Assembly: GCF_950023065.1 (NCBI RefSeq)
Contig: NC_088681.1
Span: forward strand, 14,198,001-14,262,000
Direction: 5' to 3'
DNA length: 64,000 bases
Origin: Planococcus citri
Lineage: Eukaryota; Arthropoda; Insecta; Hemiptera; Pseudococcidae
The notes below the pieces were generated by a model. The model made no database searches. It had not been told where the DNA came from and saw only the letters and a program-made list of their open reading frames with translations. Position 1 is the first letter of the stretch. Each line of letters opens with the position of its first letter. The position numbers and the translations under genes are program-made. This document shows, piece after piece, positions 10,298-21,999 of this stretch.

Positions 10298-13200
10298 CCA
10301 AAGAAGTCAATGAAGAATGCTTTTTCAATGAACAATGCGAACAAACGTTGTTCGATACTGCTTGTGTGGATGGAACTTGTCAATGCAGATCGGAGAGAAC
10401 ACCGGTCAAGAATCCGGATGGAAGTATCAAATGCACAGGTAATTTTTCGAACATCATAACTATAGTCTGGCGTATATCAAAAGGAATAATATCCCCTCTC
10501 TCCGATCGTCTGGGACAACTTTTTTCTCAAAAGGGACACCCTAAGAATATTTTAAAGCAAACTTGGTAAAAAAAAAAGTTGACCTTACTCATAAAATGGA
10601 AGCCATTTATCGCAGATTTTGCTTTCCAACATAGGACTCGCTCGAAATTTTTCGACCTGGACAAAGCTTGATCGAAAGAACATACAATAATTTATCACCA
10701 GCCAAAATTTCAAGTCGTTAAGTGCATTTTTCAATTCTTGGTTAATTAAAAAAAAATTTCTGTACAGAAAACTTTGTGAGCTTTTTAAATTTACTAAAAG
10801 TTGAAACACAAGATAGCCAAAAATCCACCTTTTTGACCCTGGAAAGCTGAAATGGGATCAAATGGGTTTGGAAGGGATAAACCTGCAATAAAGCACTTCA
10901 GGCACATCTTCTCATGGTACTGTAAAAATTTGAACCCTCTCGGTCAATTTAGAGGGGCTGCAGGATTTTCTAAACGTTGAAAAACACGTAAAATAGCCCA
11001 ATATCCACTTTTTTGATCCTGGAAAGAGGTCAAATGGGTTTGGTAGGTTGAAACTTGCAAAAATCACTCAAGTGGTACCTTCACATTGTATGATGAAAAT
11101 TTAAGCCTCCCAGGTCAATTTTAAGGGCAGGGGAGGGGGGGTCTGGCCTGAAATAAGATTTTTTCACCTTAATTCCATCTTAAGTGGGGTGGGGATGACC
11201 TAGGAAGCTGAAATTTGGAAATGTTGATCGCTGAGGCAACAGTGAACAATGGTATGATTTTGGACCCATTTCATCCATTGGGAGCCAAAATATACCCCTC
11301 CAAAAAAATGACTTCTGTAATTTACAAACATAAATGACCCTCCCCACTTCAGAGGTCAAACATGATTTTTGAGGAAACCCTATTCCTCGAGCGTGACTTT
11401 ATTAGATCAATTAGAACATGTTCCAAGTCCTAAAACGTTGGGCTGCAACTTGATATAATTTTGCTAAATAAGTCAAATTTAAGCCAAAAATGAGGGAAAA
11501 AATCAAAATTTTACCAAATGAACCTAGAAAGCTAAAATTTGAGATATACGCTATTTTCGACCTGCTAAACCGATTGGAAACGGTTTCAAATCGTTTCGAG
11601 CAGTTCTGGAGCCTCCAGCAGATTTTATCAGTTTTGAAACACGAAATTTCCAAAATATTTCATCGAATGAAGTTGGAAATCCGAAATTCACGCTGCACTC
11701 CGACTGAAACACCCTATTAAGTCGACTGCTGGTAGCTTTAAGTCATTTTGGAACTTGCAGTGACTTTTTGAAAATTCTTGGAGCCTCCAGTAGATTTTTT
11801 GAAATTTAAAATTTTCGTGAAATTTCATCAATGGAGTTAAAAAATCTAAATTCATTCTGTAAACAAATTTCTCAATACGCTATGAAGTCGACTGCAGGTA
11901 GATTTCAAGTCGTTTTGGAGCCTCCAGCGACTTTTTGGAGATTACACAAGTCTCCAGTGTATTTCTGAAATTTGATATTTCCACAAAAATTCGTCAAATG
12001 GAGTTACTCTCCGATTTGAACTGTATACCCAGCTACATACATCGAAAGAGCACCAACATTCCAGGTCACAAAGTTCATTTTTGGATTTTTTGGCGAATTT
12101 TTGAAAAACTTGAAAATTTTTCTTAAAAAGTTTTTGGAGCGATTTTCAAACTTTCTCATGCTTATGTAAATTTTTTTGGGTGAAGTGGACTAATGTGAAT
12201 AATTCCATAAATTCAATTCTCATACTTATTTTCTCAAATTTTGAATTTTTGCCTCACCCCGGCCGGATGAAACAATAATAAAATTCAAAATTGCAGCCAA
12301 GCCCTGAAAGTTGCCCTAAAAAATGGAGATCTCTATTTTTCATTTACTTTCATTCTCTTAGATTCTAGATAGGGAACAGTGAGTTTTCATCCCAAGCCAA
12401 CACAATTTAATACCAAACAGCGGCACGATTTTAATATCACCCTGTATTTTCCATTCTCTATCTTCTTTCCGCCACACCAACGAGCAAAGATATAGAAAGA
12501 ATAAACGTAAAAAGACACAATTTTATTCCGCCATATCGCCGTCTCGTCGTCGACGTCCTATCTCAAAACGACAAACCGCCTTTTTAGAGCTTTCCTCTTT
12601 TTTTTTCCTCAGCATTAATTTACACTCGGCCACCTTTTTCTGATTTCATACAATTTTTCACGTACACCGAGCATTCCGCCGTCTATAGTGATTTCGTAAC
12701 TATTCGCATAATGATTCGTCGTCGTCACCTCCTAGTAAGAAAAAGTTCACCGGCAGGAAGGAATATTGTTTCGTGGCTCGTTCAACTATTTAATAACGAA
12801 ATCTAGATAAAAGTCCTGTATGCGAGTTCGTCGAGTTCGGATAGAACGTAATATTAAAAGTGTTCACCGAAGCGTTGATAAAATTGTCACAAGCTGTACA
12901 AAGAAGCGGAATATTACGCTTTGTGCCTTCTCAACATAGAGAAAAAAACTCTAGTCCGGTACAAACCCTCAAAGGTAAAAAAGAAGAAAAAAATGAGAAA
13001 AAGTAATTGCAAAATTTACGTTCTCGGTCGGTTTTACGATGTTCGCCATGTGATAACGTATGTTCGACGATTTGTTCGCTGCCGCGCAATTCCAAAGTTG
13101 GTTTTTCTTTCGTATGAATATTTAATGCTAAAAAGTACGTAAAAAAACGCTCGCAAGTTGCTGCTGTACATCTCCGATGGTCGTAAATTGGCAGCGAGCA

Positions 13201-16200
13201 AGCAGTTCAAAAAAAAAAAAAACCGAGACTGCTATGTTGAGGAATGAAAGTACATAACGTTATTCAACTAGTGTTACTGCATATGTAGGTACAGGTACCT
13301 ACCTACTCGTATCTGCCATGCTGCAGTTTTTCTTACTCTTTTGTGGTCTGTTATTGCCTCGGAAAGTTGTTAAAATCGAGCTCAGAGAAAAAAAAACGAG
13401 AGAAAATACGCCATAGAGGGAATGAAATGAAGGTTTTCAGTTCGTTTTGTGCTTACACATTTTTTTCCCAATGATGAAGAGGAAGGGAGAGTGAGAGTTT
13501 TGTAACATCGGGCTATAAATCTGTTTCACGAGAGAAATGGCAGCTTTGATTCATTTTTATGAGCTTTCGACTTGGTTAAATGTGGCTTTTTACGAAGGTC
13601 GAAGGGCGCGCATTCTCCTATCATACGTATCAAGGTGGCCTTTCTATTTAATTTTTAAAAAACAAGTTTTTTTTTACAGACTTCCTATGTGAATAAATTA
13701 ATTCATTATCAGCGCAAAAAAAATTAAAAAATGAACCTTTGCAAATTTTTTAGCTACCAAGGAAACGCTCGACGGGTTTTACATAAAATGCTTTCATTGA
13801 CCAAAATTCCTGCATTTCATGTCCTGTACTTAGTACTTACTTAGTATTTTTATTTCGTTTGTAAACGTCGATATACGATGTTGTAGGGAAGGGGAGAGGG
13901 GAATGAAGATATCGAAAGACAATTTGAGAGCGATCCGTTGAAATTAAAATAAATTGTAGGTTCTGGTAAAAATATTACGAAAGATGTAGCCCTATGACCA
14001 GTAATGTCATCTTTTTTTCCCTCAAAATTGCAAAAAAATTACGTTTTTGTCAAAATTACTTAAAAAATTGAAAATCTGCTAAACATCGTTTAAAAATAGA
14101 ACAAAATTATCTAATATTATCAAAAATGAACAAAACTGAAAAATTGTTTTCAAAAATTGGGAAAACCTGTCACAATAATCAAGATAAAAATTACACAAAA
14201 TACTTACCTACTTGAAATTATTGAATAATTGCAAAAAAGAAATTACAATACCTACTTTCGAAAATTGAGAAACAAATGAGTAGGTAACATTATATGTAAA
14301 AACAACGTAAAAAAGTTCAAAAATCACCAAACTTTTGCTAAAATGTTCAAAAAATACCCAGAAAATTGGACCATTTTGTTGAAAATTGACAAAAAGTCGA
14401 CCAGAAAATGGGAGCTAATTGAGTGAAAATTACCAAAAAAATGTACAAATTTGATTTTGAGTTGAATTCGCAGAGAAAATGATGCGAAAGAAGAAAAAGA
14501 AAAAAAAATGAAAAATTATCCCACGTAAACGAGAAAATCAGTCATATTTTTCTAAAAACAGCTTAGAAAAACAAAAAATGGGTGAAATTATGTCGAATGA
14601 CTATAAATAATCCCTAAACAAGACAAAATATCGGCAAAATTCTCCTCGATTAACAAAAAACATGAAAAATTAACTTAAAAATCACTCGAAATTACATTAA
14701 AATGACCAAAAATTAACAAAGAATTTTTTAATTTGCGTAAAAAGTTAGAACATTGATTTCAAATTTCTGAAATAATGCTGAAGACTTTTTTTAAAAACGC
14801 AAACAAAAGACTTTGAAAAAGTGTCACGTATGACGAAAAAAAAAATGCTGAAAATGACTAATTTCTGAAAAAAAATGCATTAACTCGTAAATTGCCAAAT
14901 TAATTGCATGTAATTTGCAGAAATCGGAGAAATATTTGTGCAAAAGTTGAAAATTACCATAAAAAAATATACTAAAATGTCAAACTTAAAAACGAAAAAA
15001 AAATTATACCTATTAGTCGGGGAGCCCACATAAGGATCGATTCCACATAGATCCTTATGCGTTTTAACGCCCTTTGAAGACGACTTCAGGTGGGTTCAAG
15101 TCATTTTGGAGCCTTCAGTGACCTTTTGAAAATGATTGGAGTCTCCACCAGTTCGCAAACTAATTTCAATACGATATGAAGTCAACTACATAGTGGTCTC
15201 AAATGGTTTTGAAGCTTCCAGCTACTTGTTGGAAATTTCAATTTTCCAAAACACGCCATACAACCTTTCAAAAAGTCGCTGGAGGCTCCAAAACGACTTG
15301 AAATCCACCAGCACTCGACTTCAGAGGGTATTAAAATTGGAGTGCAGAGTAAATTTCTGCTTTCCACCTCCGTTTGATGAAATTTTGGGGGAATTTCAAG
15401 TTTCAAAAATCTACTGGAGGCTCCAGTAAATTTCAAAAAGTCGCTGGAGGCTCCAAAACGACTCAAAATTCACCTGCAGTTGACTTCGTAGCGTATTGAA
15501 ATTAGTTTGCAGGATGAATTTCGGCTTTCCAACTCCATTTGATGAAATTTTGTGGGAATTTCGAGTTTCAATAATCTGCTGGAGGCTCCAGAACTGCCCA
15601 AAACGGCTTGAAACAGTTTCCAATCGATTTGGCGTATCGAAAATCGGGTATATCCCAAATTTCAGCTTTCTTGGTCAATTTGATAAAATTTTGATTTTTC
15701 CCCTCATTTTTGGGCTAAATTTGATTTTCAAAAATTCACCAAAATTCGAAAAAGGCACTGTAGCACTTGAAATTTTGAAAAAGGAGGGGGGGTGCAATAA
15801 ATCCTTATGCGGGCTCCCAGACTATATAGTAGATGAATATCAATTCTCAATATATAAAGCTTTAAAAAAAATTCATCATTGAATTTGTAATATTAGGTTA
15901 ATTATTACTGGAAATTTAGGTAAATTCTTGGTACTTTTTTTTGGTAAAAGCATAGGTGATTTTTTTTTTGAAAAAATGCAAATTTTCTTGAAAAAGTACT
16001 AGTAAGGTTTCTGGACAAATTACTTACTGGTAATTTTGGTAACATAACTATTATTAGTAATTCAATTTTTTAGGGAAAAACTGGTAATTCTTTAGGAAAT
16101 GTACTAAGTAGTAATTTTTGGTTAAAAAAAAATGGAAATTATGGTTAAAAGACTAGTAAATAACTGGTAATTATATGTAAATTTCTGGTCATTTTGGATA

Positions 16201-19037
16201 AAAATTAAAATATACTGGTAATTTTAGGTGCAGTAAGTTAATTGAACTACATTGGCAATTTTTGGTAAATTATACTGGTAAATTTTGGTAAACTACTGGT
16301 AAAACCAACTTTTGGTAAATTGCTGGTGACTCTGGTAAATCATGGGTAATTTTGGGTAATTAACCAATAATTTTTGAGAAGTACACACATAAATTATCTA
16401 CTGGTAATTTTTAGTACATTTATATTACTGGTATTTTTTGGTAAATTGGGGGTAATTTTTAGTACATAAATTACTGGTATTTTTTGGTATATTACGGGTA
16501 ATTTTTGGTAAATTACTGGTTAAACCAACTTTTGGTAAATTGCTGGTGACTTTGGTAAATCATGGGTAATTTTTGGTAAATAAAAGATAATACATAAAAT
16601 TACTGGTAATTTTTAATAAGTACATAAATTACTGGTAAGTTTAGGTACCGAAATTACTGGTAATTTTTGGTATATAAATAACTGATGATTTTTGATTTGT
16701 AAATAACTGGTAATTTCGGGTAATTTTGGGTAAATTACTGGTAATTTTGGGTATATTACTCGTAATTTTCTGGTAAATTGCTGATAATTTCCGGTATATT
16801 ACTGGTAATTTCCGGTATATTACTGGTAATTTCCGATAAATTACTGGTAATTTCCGATAAATTACTGGTAATTTCCGATAAATTACTGGTAATTTCCGGT
16901 AAATAACTGGTAGATAATTTTGGGAGAATTATGATTATCACTTACGTATTTTCGTGTTACCACTTTTGGCGTTCGGAAATGTCAAAAAATTTTCATTTCG
17001 TTAGAATTTTGCTGATCATGAACCGTCTGAAATTCATGTTAAAAATTCTGTAAAATTCAAAGTCGAATCAATGCTGCCATTTTGCAAAACTTCACGAATT
17101 TTTCACAACAAGGTCGGCATTTTCAGTGTAACCAAAGCAGTGACAAAAATTTTTCGGGCCATTCACCTCAGTCCTCTCTTCTGTAATAGGTACCTATTAC
17201 TTAAGGTATTATTATTGCATGCTGAATTTGAGTTTGTCACCAAAAGTTTGAAATAAAAATATCACAACACAAACCTACCCATTTTCGTACATAGACACAA
17301 TACTACATAGCCTACATAAGTAAAAACAGCACTGATTCGCGAATTTCACATCAACTCGACTACAACATACCTACGATGAAAATTTACTTATGTACATAAT
17401 AATAAAGGCACGAAGGTGTTAAGACGAGAAAACCCCGGGTTACATTTGAAAATTATTCCAAACTCACGTATGTGTTTTAATATTTCAATCGACGAAGCTG
17501 AAGATATCTCTCACGATGGAAATCTTGTTTGCTCTAGACACCTTCACGTATATAGGGGTAGGTAGGTACGTACGGGAAACCGGGTACATGAGGAAGAAAA
17601 TGTATACGTGGAAGGGTTAATTTGAGCTTCAATCGATTAAGTCACTGCATATGTTAGTATAGTATATAGCAAATAGGTACAAAAACAGACACGTACATAG
17701 GCATATACATACATACAAATACCGTCTACTAATACTCTACATACATAGGCAGATACTCGTTTATATGTATAGAATCACATCTCAATAGGGATTCAATTGT
17801 ATGTACGGTTTGGGAACCCTTTCTTTTATAAAGTGTAGCTACCGTAATCAAATTCTACGCTGTAATGAGTGCCAGAGAAAATTCGTGTACAACGTATTAA
17901 TATTTGATACCGTATAGGCAGCTAGGCACCATATATTGAGTATGCCATACAGCCAATGGGACTTGTTTTACGAGTACTTACCGATGTACGATGGATTACA
18001 TTTGCGCATTGTTCCTGACTCAAATGAATATGTACATAGATTAGTAGGTAGGCGAATATGTAGGCAGGTAGATTATAGTGCCAAAGAATGACAAATTTCC
18101 AAGTTTATGATTTGAGAAAATTGACAGAGTAGGAGTGGGGGGTACTTAATCGAATAAAAACTATCTATAGACGATATTCTAAATTACCTACCTATAATAT
18201 GATGTATAATATGCTGTTACAGTTGTGGAAGAAAATAGCTCAGAAGTGACCACCGATCCGACCATGATCATTGTACTCACCGTGATGTGCATGATGTTCA
18301 TTATTATCTGCGTCGTTCTACACTTATTCAGCAGGTAGGTATAGAACTTAGCATTAACCCAATCTACTCGTACGATGGAAAAAACCTCAAAATTAATACA
18401 CGAGTATTTTTCAGAGCACGCTGGCGTGAAAACCGTACCATATTCAATACGCCGAATCCTCGTCTGATGAATGTATCATTAATACGTGATAAGAAAAACG
18501 AAAGACGAGGCAGTAAAGAAGGCGCCGCCAAAGGACCACCATCCAGGGAGCCCAGTATGGCATCATTAAGGCAAAATTCTCCTTCAATTGGTAAAGCTGA
18601 ATTATTTTCGGCTATAAATAGCGTATGAAGAAACCCCGCCATTCGCCAATCGGTTACTCCATTTTTTTTAATTCTTTTTTTTCCAATTTTTTTTCCTTTT
18701 CTTTTATTTTTTACCTCATCATCATCATCATCATCATCATCAAATTCATCGTGTCCTCCAATGTAGGGGTTCCTATTCTGGTACCTTATTATGCACCCGG
18801 ATCTCGAGCAATTTTTTTTTTTTTTTTTGGTCGCTTGTTTTGTATTTTGTTTTTTGTTTTGCAAGTTTTGTTTTATTATTTTTTTTGTGTATCCGTTTTG
18901 AAGAATCGAAACCCGCTATTTCTCGACGAGAAAGTCGCGGCACCAGTAACGGATCAGCACGTTCGCCGACTTCACGAGGTCCTCCTATGCAAGCAATTTA
19001 CGACGAATCGACGCTTACTGATTTTTGGTACGTGTAG
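10298..19037 (+). CDS. Single-pass membrane protein with EB-like cysteine module (5' end missing)
   Basis: Four exons fit in phase: 10298-10438, 18223-18334, 18415-18590 and 18904-19037, all GT-AG. Exon 10298 encodes a small extracellular module with six cysteines (EECFFNEQCEQ, TACVDGTCQC, IKC), similar in spacing to EB modules of invertebrate membrane proteins. Exon 18223 encodes a short acidic/threonine stem and one transmembrane helix (MIIVLTVMCMMFIIICVVLH). The last two exons give a basic, serine-rich cytoplasmic tail ending in TLTDFWYV. If the donor at 18591 is not used, the third exon reads on to a stop at 18626-18628 (ending AINSV). An upstream exon with signal peptide is required (the first codon here is completed by one base) but was not found. 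Family function is unknown to me; an adhesion or receptor role is only a guess. Confidence 0.7.
10465..12120. repeat. Decayed copy of the long-TIR element family of 41,067-43,115
   Basis: 10,465-10,720 is a diverged copy of the left terminus of that element (TAGTCTGGCGTATATC, GGGACAACTTTTTTCTCAAA, AACATAGGACTCGC). 11,480-11,960 matches its inner part (GAGGGAAAAAATCAAAATTT, GAGCCTCCAGCAGA). Unrelated AT-rich sequence lies between and the right terminus is lost. It sits wholly within the 7.8-kb intron of the EB-module gene. Confidence 0.65.
12121..15013. other. Intronic DNA with no recognisable gene
   Basis: 12,450-13,650 is mixed sequence with some CpG-containing stretches (near 12,530-12,600 and 13,040-13,200) and short A/T runs. 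No open frame of note is present. 13,960-15,000 is extremely A-rich, with recurring AAAATTACCAAAAA-like words, probably a decayed simple repeat. Confidence 0.4.
15014..15824. mobile_element. Inverted-repeat element (811 bp) of the CTGGAGGCTCCA family
   Basis: The left end is TAGTCGGGGAGCCCACATAA and the right end reverse-complemented is TAGTCTGGGAGCCCGCATAA, each followed by GGAT. TAT lies directly outside both ends (15,011-15,013 and 15,825-15,827). The inside contains many copies of GGAGGCTCCA in both directions and shares segments with the 41-43 kb element, so the two are related non-autonomous elements. The open frames inside (for example 15496-15882) are repeat-derived. Confidence 0.7.
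15825..16189. other. AT-rich lead-in to the 21-bp repeat
   Basis: No gene. TACTGGTAATT words appear at irregular distances from 15,905 on, so this is the decayed edge of the tandem repeat that follows. Confidence 0.5.
16190..16925. repeat. Tandem repeat of TTACTGGTAATTTYCGGTAAA (~21 bp)
   Basis: The right end (16,775-16,910) has near-perfect successive copies of ATTACTGGTAATTTCCGATA. The left part has longer, degenerate copies (TTACTGGTAATTTTTGGTAA). The best-conserved copies lie at the right. The minus-strand open frame with EITSNLSEITSNL repeats is this repeat translated and not a gene. Confidence 0.85.
16926..18222. other. End of the large intron; nothing recognised
   Basis: Mixed AT-rich DNA with frequent TACCTACC/GTAGGTAGG words (17,560, 18,040-18,070, 18,185) and ATACATA runs. 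No coding or RNA signal seen before the acceptor at 18,221-18,222. Confidence 0.4.
18714..18743. repeat. (TCA)n microsatellite
   Basis: About nine consecutive TCA triplets inside the short intron 18,591-18,903. On the minus strand they read as an aspartate run, which creates a spurious open frame at 18,364-18,864. Confidence 0.85.
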
Positions 19038-20384
19038 ATTACGTTAGATTGGATTTTTTTTGCATAAGAGGTGCAGATTGATTGTGTAAATGTGGACTAT
19101 TGGACTCCCCTCCTTTTTTTTTTTAAGTTTTATGTTGTTCGATTAGAAGTCAGAAAGGAGGCTATGCCAATAAAAGACCTAGCAATATAAGTTTCAGCTG
19201 ACAGAGGACCCTCTCAGTCTCTTAGTTATCAATTTGATAATTTTTTTACACAGTATGAAGTCCCATAGGAGAACTTTTGACTACAGTTTAGCTTCCTAAA
19301 CGAAAAATCGAGGTCTCTGTGAGAATTTAAACTTTCCAAAACTGCTCTAAAATTGTACCTACTTATTAAATCACATTCAGAAGTTCTATTTTTTCATAAA
19401 AATGCATCATAATCTCAAAATGTGCCATGGGGTTATTAATCTCAATTCTTAAAATATTTTTCTTAGGTCAATCCTATTCCAAATCACCAACGCGTTTTAA
19501 GGGCCTTTTTGGAAAAAAATGGGAAAAGAATGTACCTTTTTTTTTTGGATTTGAATTTTTTCAAAAAATGCAATAAATTTTTTAAATGTACGATTGGGCT
19601 GATAAAACTCTAGAAATCTTTTTTCACGATTATATTCCTACCATCAATGTGTTTTGAGAGCCTCTTCGACATGAACAAAAGGAAAAAGTTTTTTGAACTC
19701 ACATTTTTTTAAAAGATGCCTCAAAATCTCGAAATTTGCGATTGAGCTGATACAACTCTAGAATATGTACATTTTTTTCCTGTTTGTATTTTTATTTCCA
19801 GTTTATTTTGACTTTGAGGGCTTCCTTCGACACGAGTGAGAGAAAAATGTGCCCTATTTTTGGATCAAACAATCAACATTTTTTCAAAAAAAATACCCTA
19901 CAATTTCAAAATTTTTCGATTTGATCACACCTTTATTTTATTATATTCGTGTTTAGGAGATCACTTTCAACATGAGTAAAAAATATCAATTTTGGAGCCA
20001 AAATCTCGAATTGAGCAATTTATGGTTAGCGAAGCTCAGGGAATCATCTTCTTGGGTCATTAATTCTCGCCGATTTTTGCTTCTTTTGAGAAAAAAGTTT
20101 GAGATGAGATGATCGATGAAAAGTGGATTTTCGATACTTTACAACTTTTTTTTTTAAAATTTGAACCCTCAAAGTGCTATTTTCTACATTCATGTCGAAA
20201 TAGGACCTTTGAATAGAACTGAAAATGAGGCCTTCTTGGATAATGACGAGTCACTGGACTTTTTCGTCAGTTTATGCGATTTCTAGACAATTTTGGAAAC
20301 TCTGAAATCTCAGATAATTTTAAATTTTCATTTTGGGTTGCTGAAATTTTTATTTGAACGCCAAGACACACCGTTGCACGTTTT
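19038..20384. other. Downstream of the EB-module gene; no gene seen
   Basis: May include the 3' UTR. A GTACGT at 19,028-19,033 could act as a splice donor, so the last exon may not be terminal. 19,400-20,350 carries repeated phrases (AAAATCTCGAAAT, GAGGGC, GAACTCTAG-like) suggesting an old, decayed repeat. No clear ends found. Confidence 0.35.
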
Positions 20385-21410
20385 GTTGTTCGCGAACGAT
20401 TCACTCAAACGAGAAAAACCGTTCGCGAACGATTGAATCACTGAAAAAAGTTTAAATAATATTATCACGAAATTCCACAATTTTCATTCGTCACCAAAAA
20501 CTCAACTCAAATCATTCGCGAACGATTTGCTCAGATCCTATGAATCATTCGAGAACGACTGAATTATTCGGAAATCACATCAAATAATACGGTACAAGAT
20601 AAAATAAAATTAAAAATTCTTCAATCTATCAAAAAAAAATTTAAAAAACACACTGTTGAATGTTTCGTTCGCGAACGATTCACTCATACTAGAAAAGCCG
20701 TTCGCGAACGACTGAATCACTGAAAAAGGTTTAAATAATATCACGAAATTCCACAGTTTTCATTCGTCACCAAAAACTCAAATCAAATCATTCGCGAACG
20801 ATTTACTCAGATCCTATGAATCATTCGAGAATGACTGAATCATTCGGAAATCAAATCGAATAATACGGTACAAGATGAAATAAAATTAAAAATTCTTCAA
20901 TCTATCAAAAAAAAAAAAAAAAATTAAAGACACTGTTGAATGTTTCGTTCGCGAACGATTCATTCATACGAGAAAAGCCGTTCGCGAACGACTGATTCAC
21001 TCAGAAATCGAAATAATTTCAAATGAAATGACAAAATTCGACAATTTTGATCTTATCATTAAAAATTAAACTCAAATCGTTCACGAATGATTTGCTCTTC
21101 AGAACTGATGAATCATTCGAGAACGACTGAACTAGTCGGACATCAAATCAGATGATACAGGACAAAACATCAGACAAAACGAATTATTCTTCAATCTATC
21201 AAAAAATGGCGATTGATTCAATTCGCGAACGATTCGCTCAGAAACGACGAATCATTCGAGAACGACTGAATCGTTCGAAAATCAAATCAGAAAATACAGC
21301 ACAAGACGAAACGAGTTATTTTTTAATCTACTTATTAAAAAAAACTTGTTGAATGTTTCGTTCGCGAACGGTTTTTCTCATCCGAATAAATCGTTCACGA
21401 ACGACCGAAT
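20385..21410. repeat. Second TTCGCGAACG repeat cluster (~280-bp units)
   Basis: Units begin GTTCGCGAACGATTCA near 20,388, 20,668 and 20,947, with a further partial one near 21,360. Spacing is about 280, 280 and 414 bp. Each holds two or more TTCGCGAACGA palindromes plus conserved spacers (CGAAATTCCACA, ATTCGTCACCAAAAACTCAA). The core word is shared with the array at 6.6-8.1 kb but the unit length differs. Confidence 0.85.
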
Positions 21411-21999
21411 TACTGAAAAATCGAATTTGAACTTCCACGTTTTGGCAACAAAAGAAGAGCACAGTTGGCGACTGATTAACGAGAAAGAAAAAATTTCATG
21501 AGACTTTGGATATATTTTTTTCTCATTCTTTTTATTTTTTTTAAATTGGCAATTATTACCAAAAAATTGGCACTACTGACAATGAGTTCCAAAATATATT
21601 TCAAGTTTCAGAAATGATATTTTTCGATAGGTACTTTGGCATAATTAATGCAAAGTACCTAGTTACGAAGAGAAAATGTTTAAAATACGAAGAATTTGCC
21701 TTGAAATAAGCGATTTGCAAATTTTCAACCACTGCAGGTGGGTTGGAATTTTCTTGGGCTGAAAATGGTTCTGATGTTTGGATTTTGGATGAAACATATT
21801 CTCGAATTGTCGATTTGTTTGGAACTGGACCATTTTTCCCAAAGCAAGTTGGGCAGGGGCTAGAGCGAAAAAAACCACGACTTTTTTGAAAATTCTTCAT
21901 TTTTGAAGGCTCAAATGTCTCTTCCAGGTGAGGGGCACCTCCTGAGCTAAACATTTTTCTGAGTAACTTTCAACCCAACATAAAAGTCTCCACCCTGAA
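21411..21999. other. No gene recognised
   Basis: The minus-strand open frame 21,601-21,954 has no motif I recognise and no neighbours that support it. Confidence 0.3.

Noticed and set aside
16756..16941. Minus-strand frame with repeated EITSNLS
   Set aside because: Direct translation of the 21-bp repeat; a 21-bp unit is a multiple of three and therefore stays open by chance.
18364..18864. 166-codon minus-strand frame with an aspartate run
   Set aside because: Antisense to exon 3 of the + strand gene; the aspartates come from the TCA microsatellite and the rest from poly-T.
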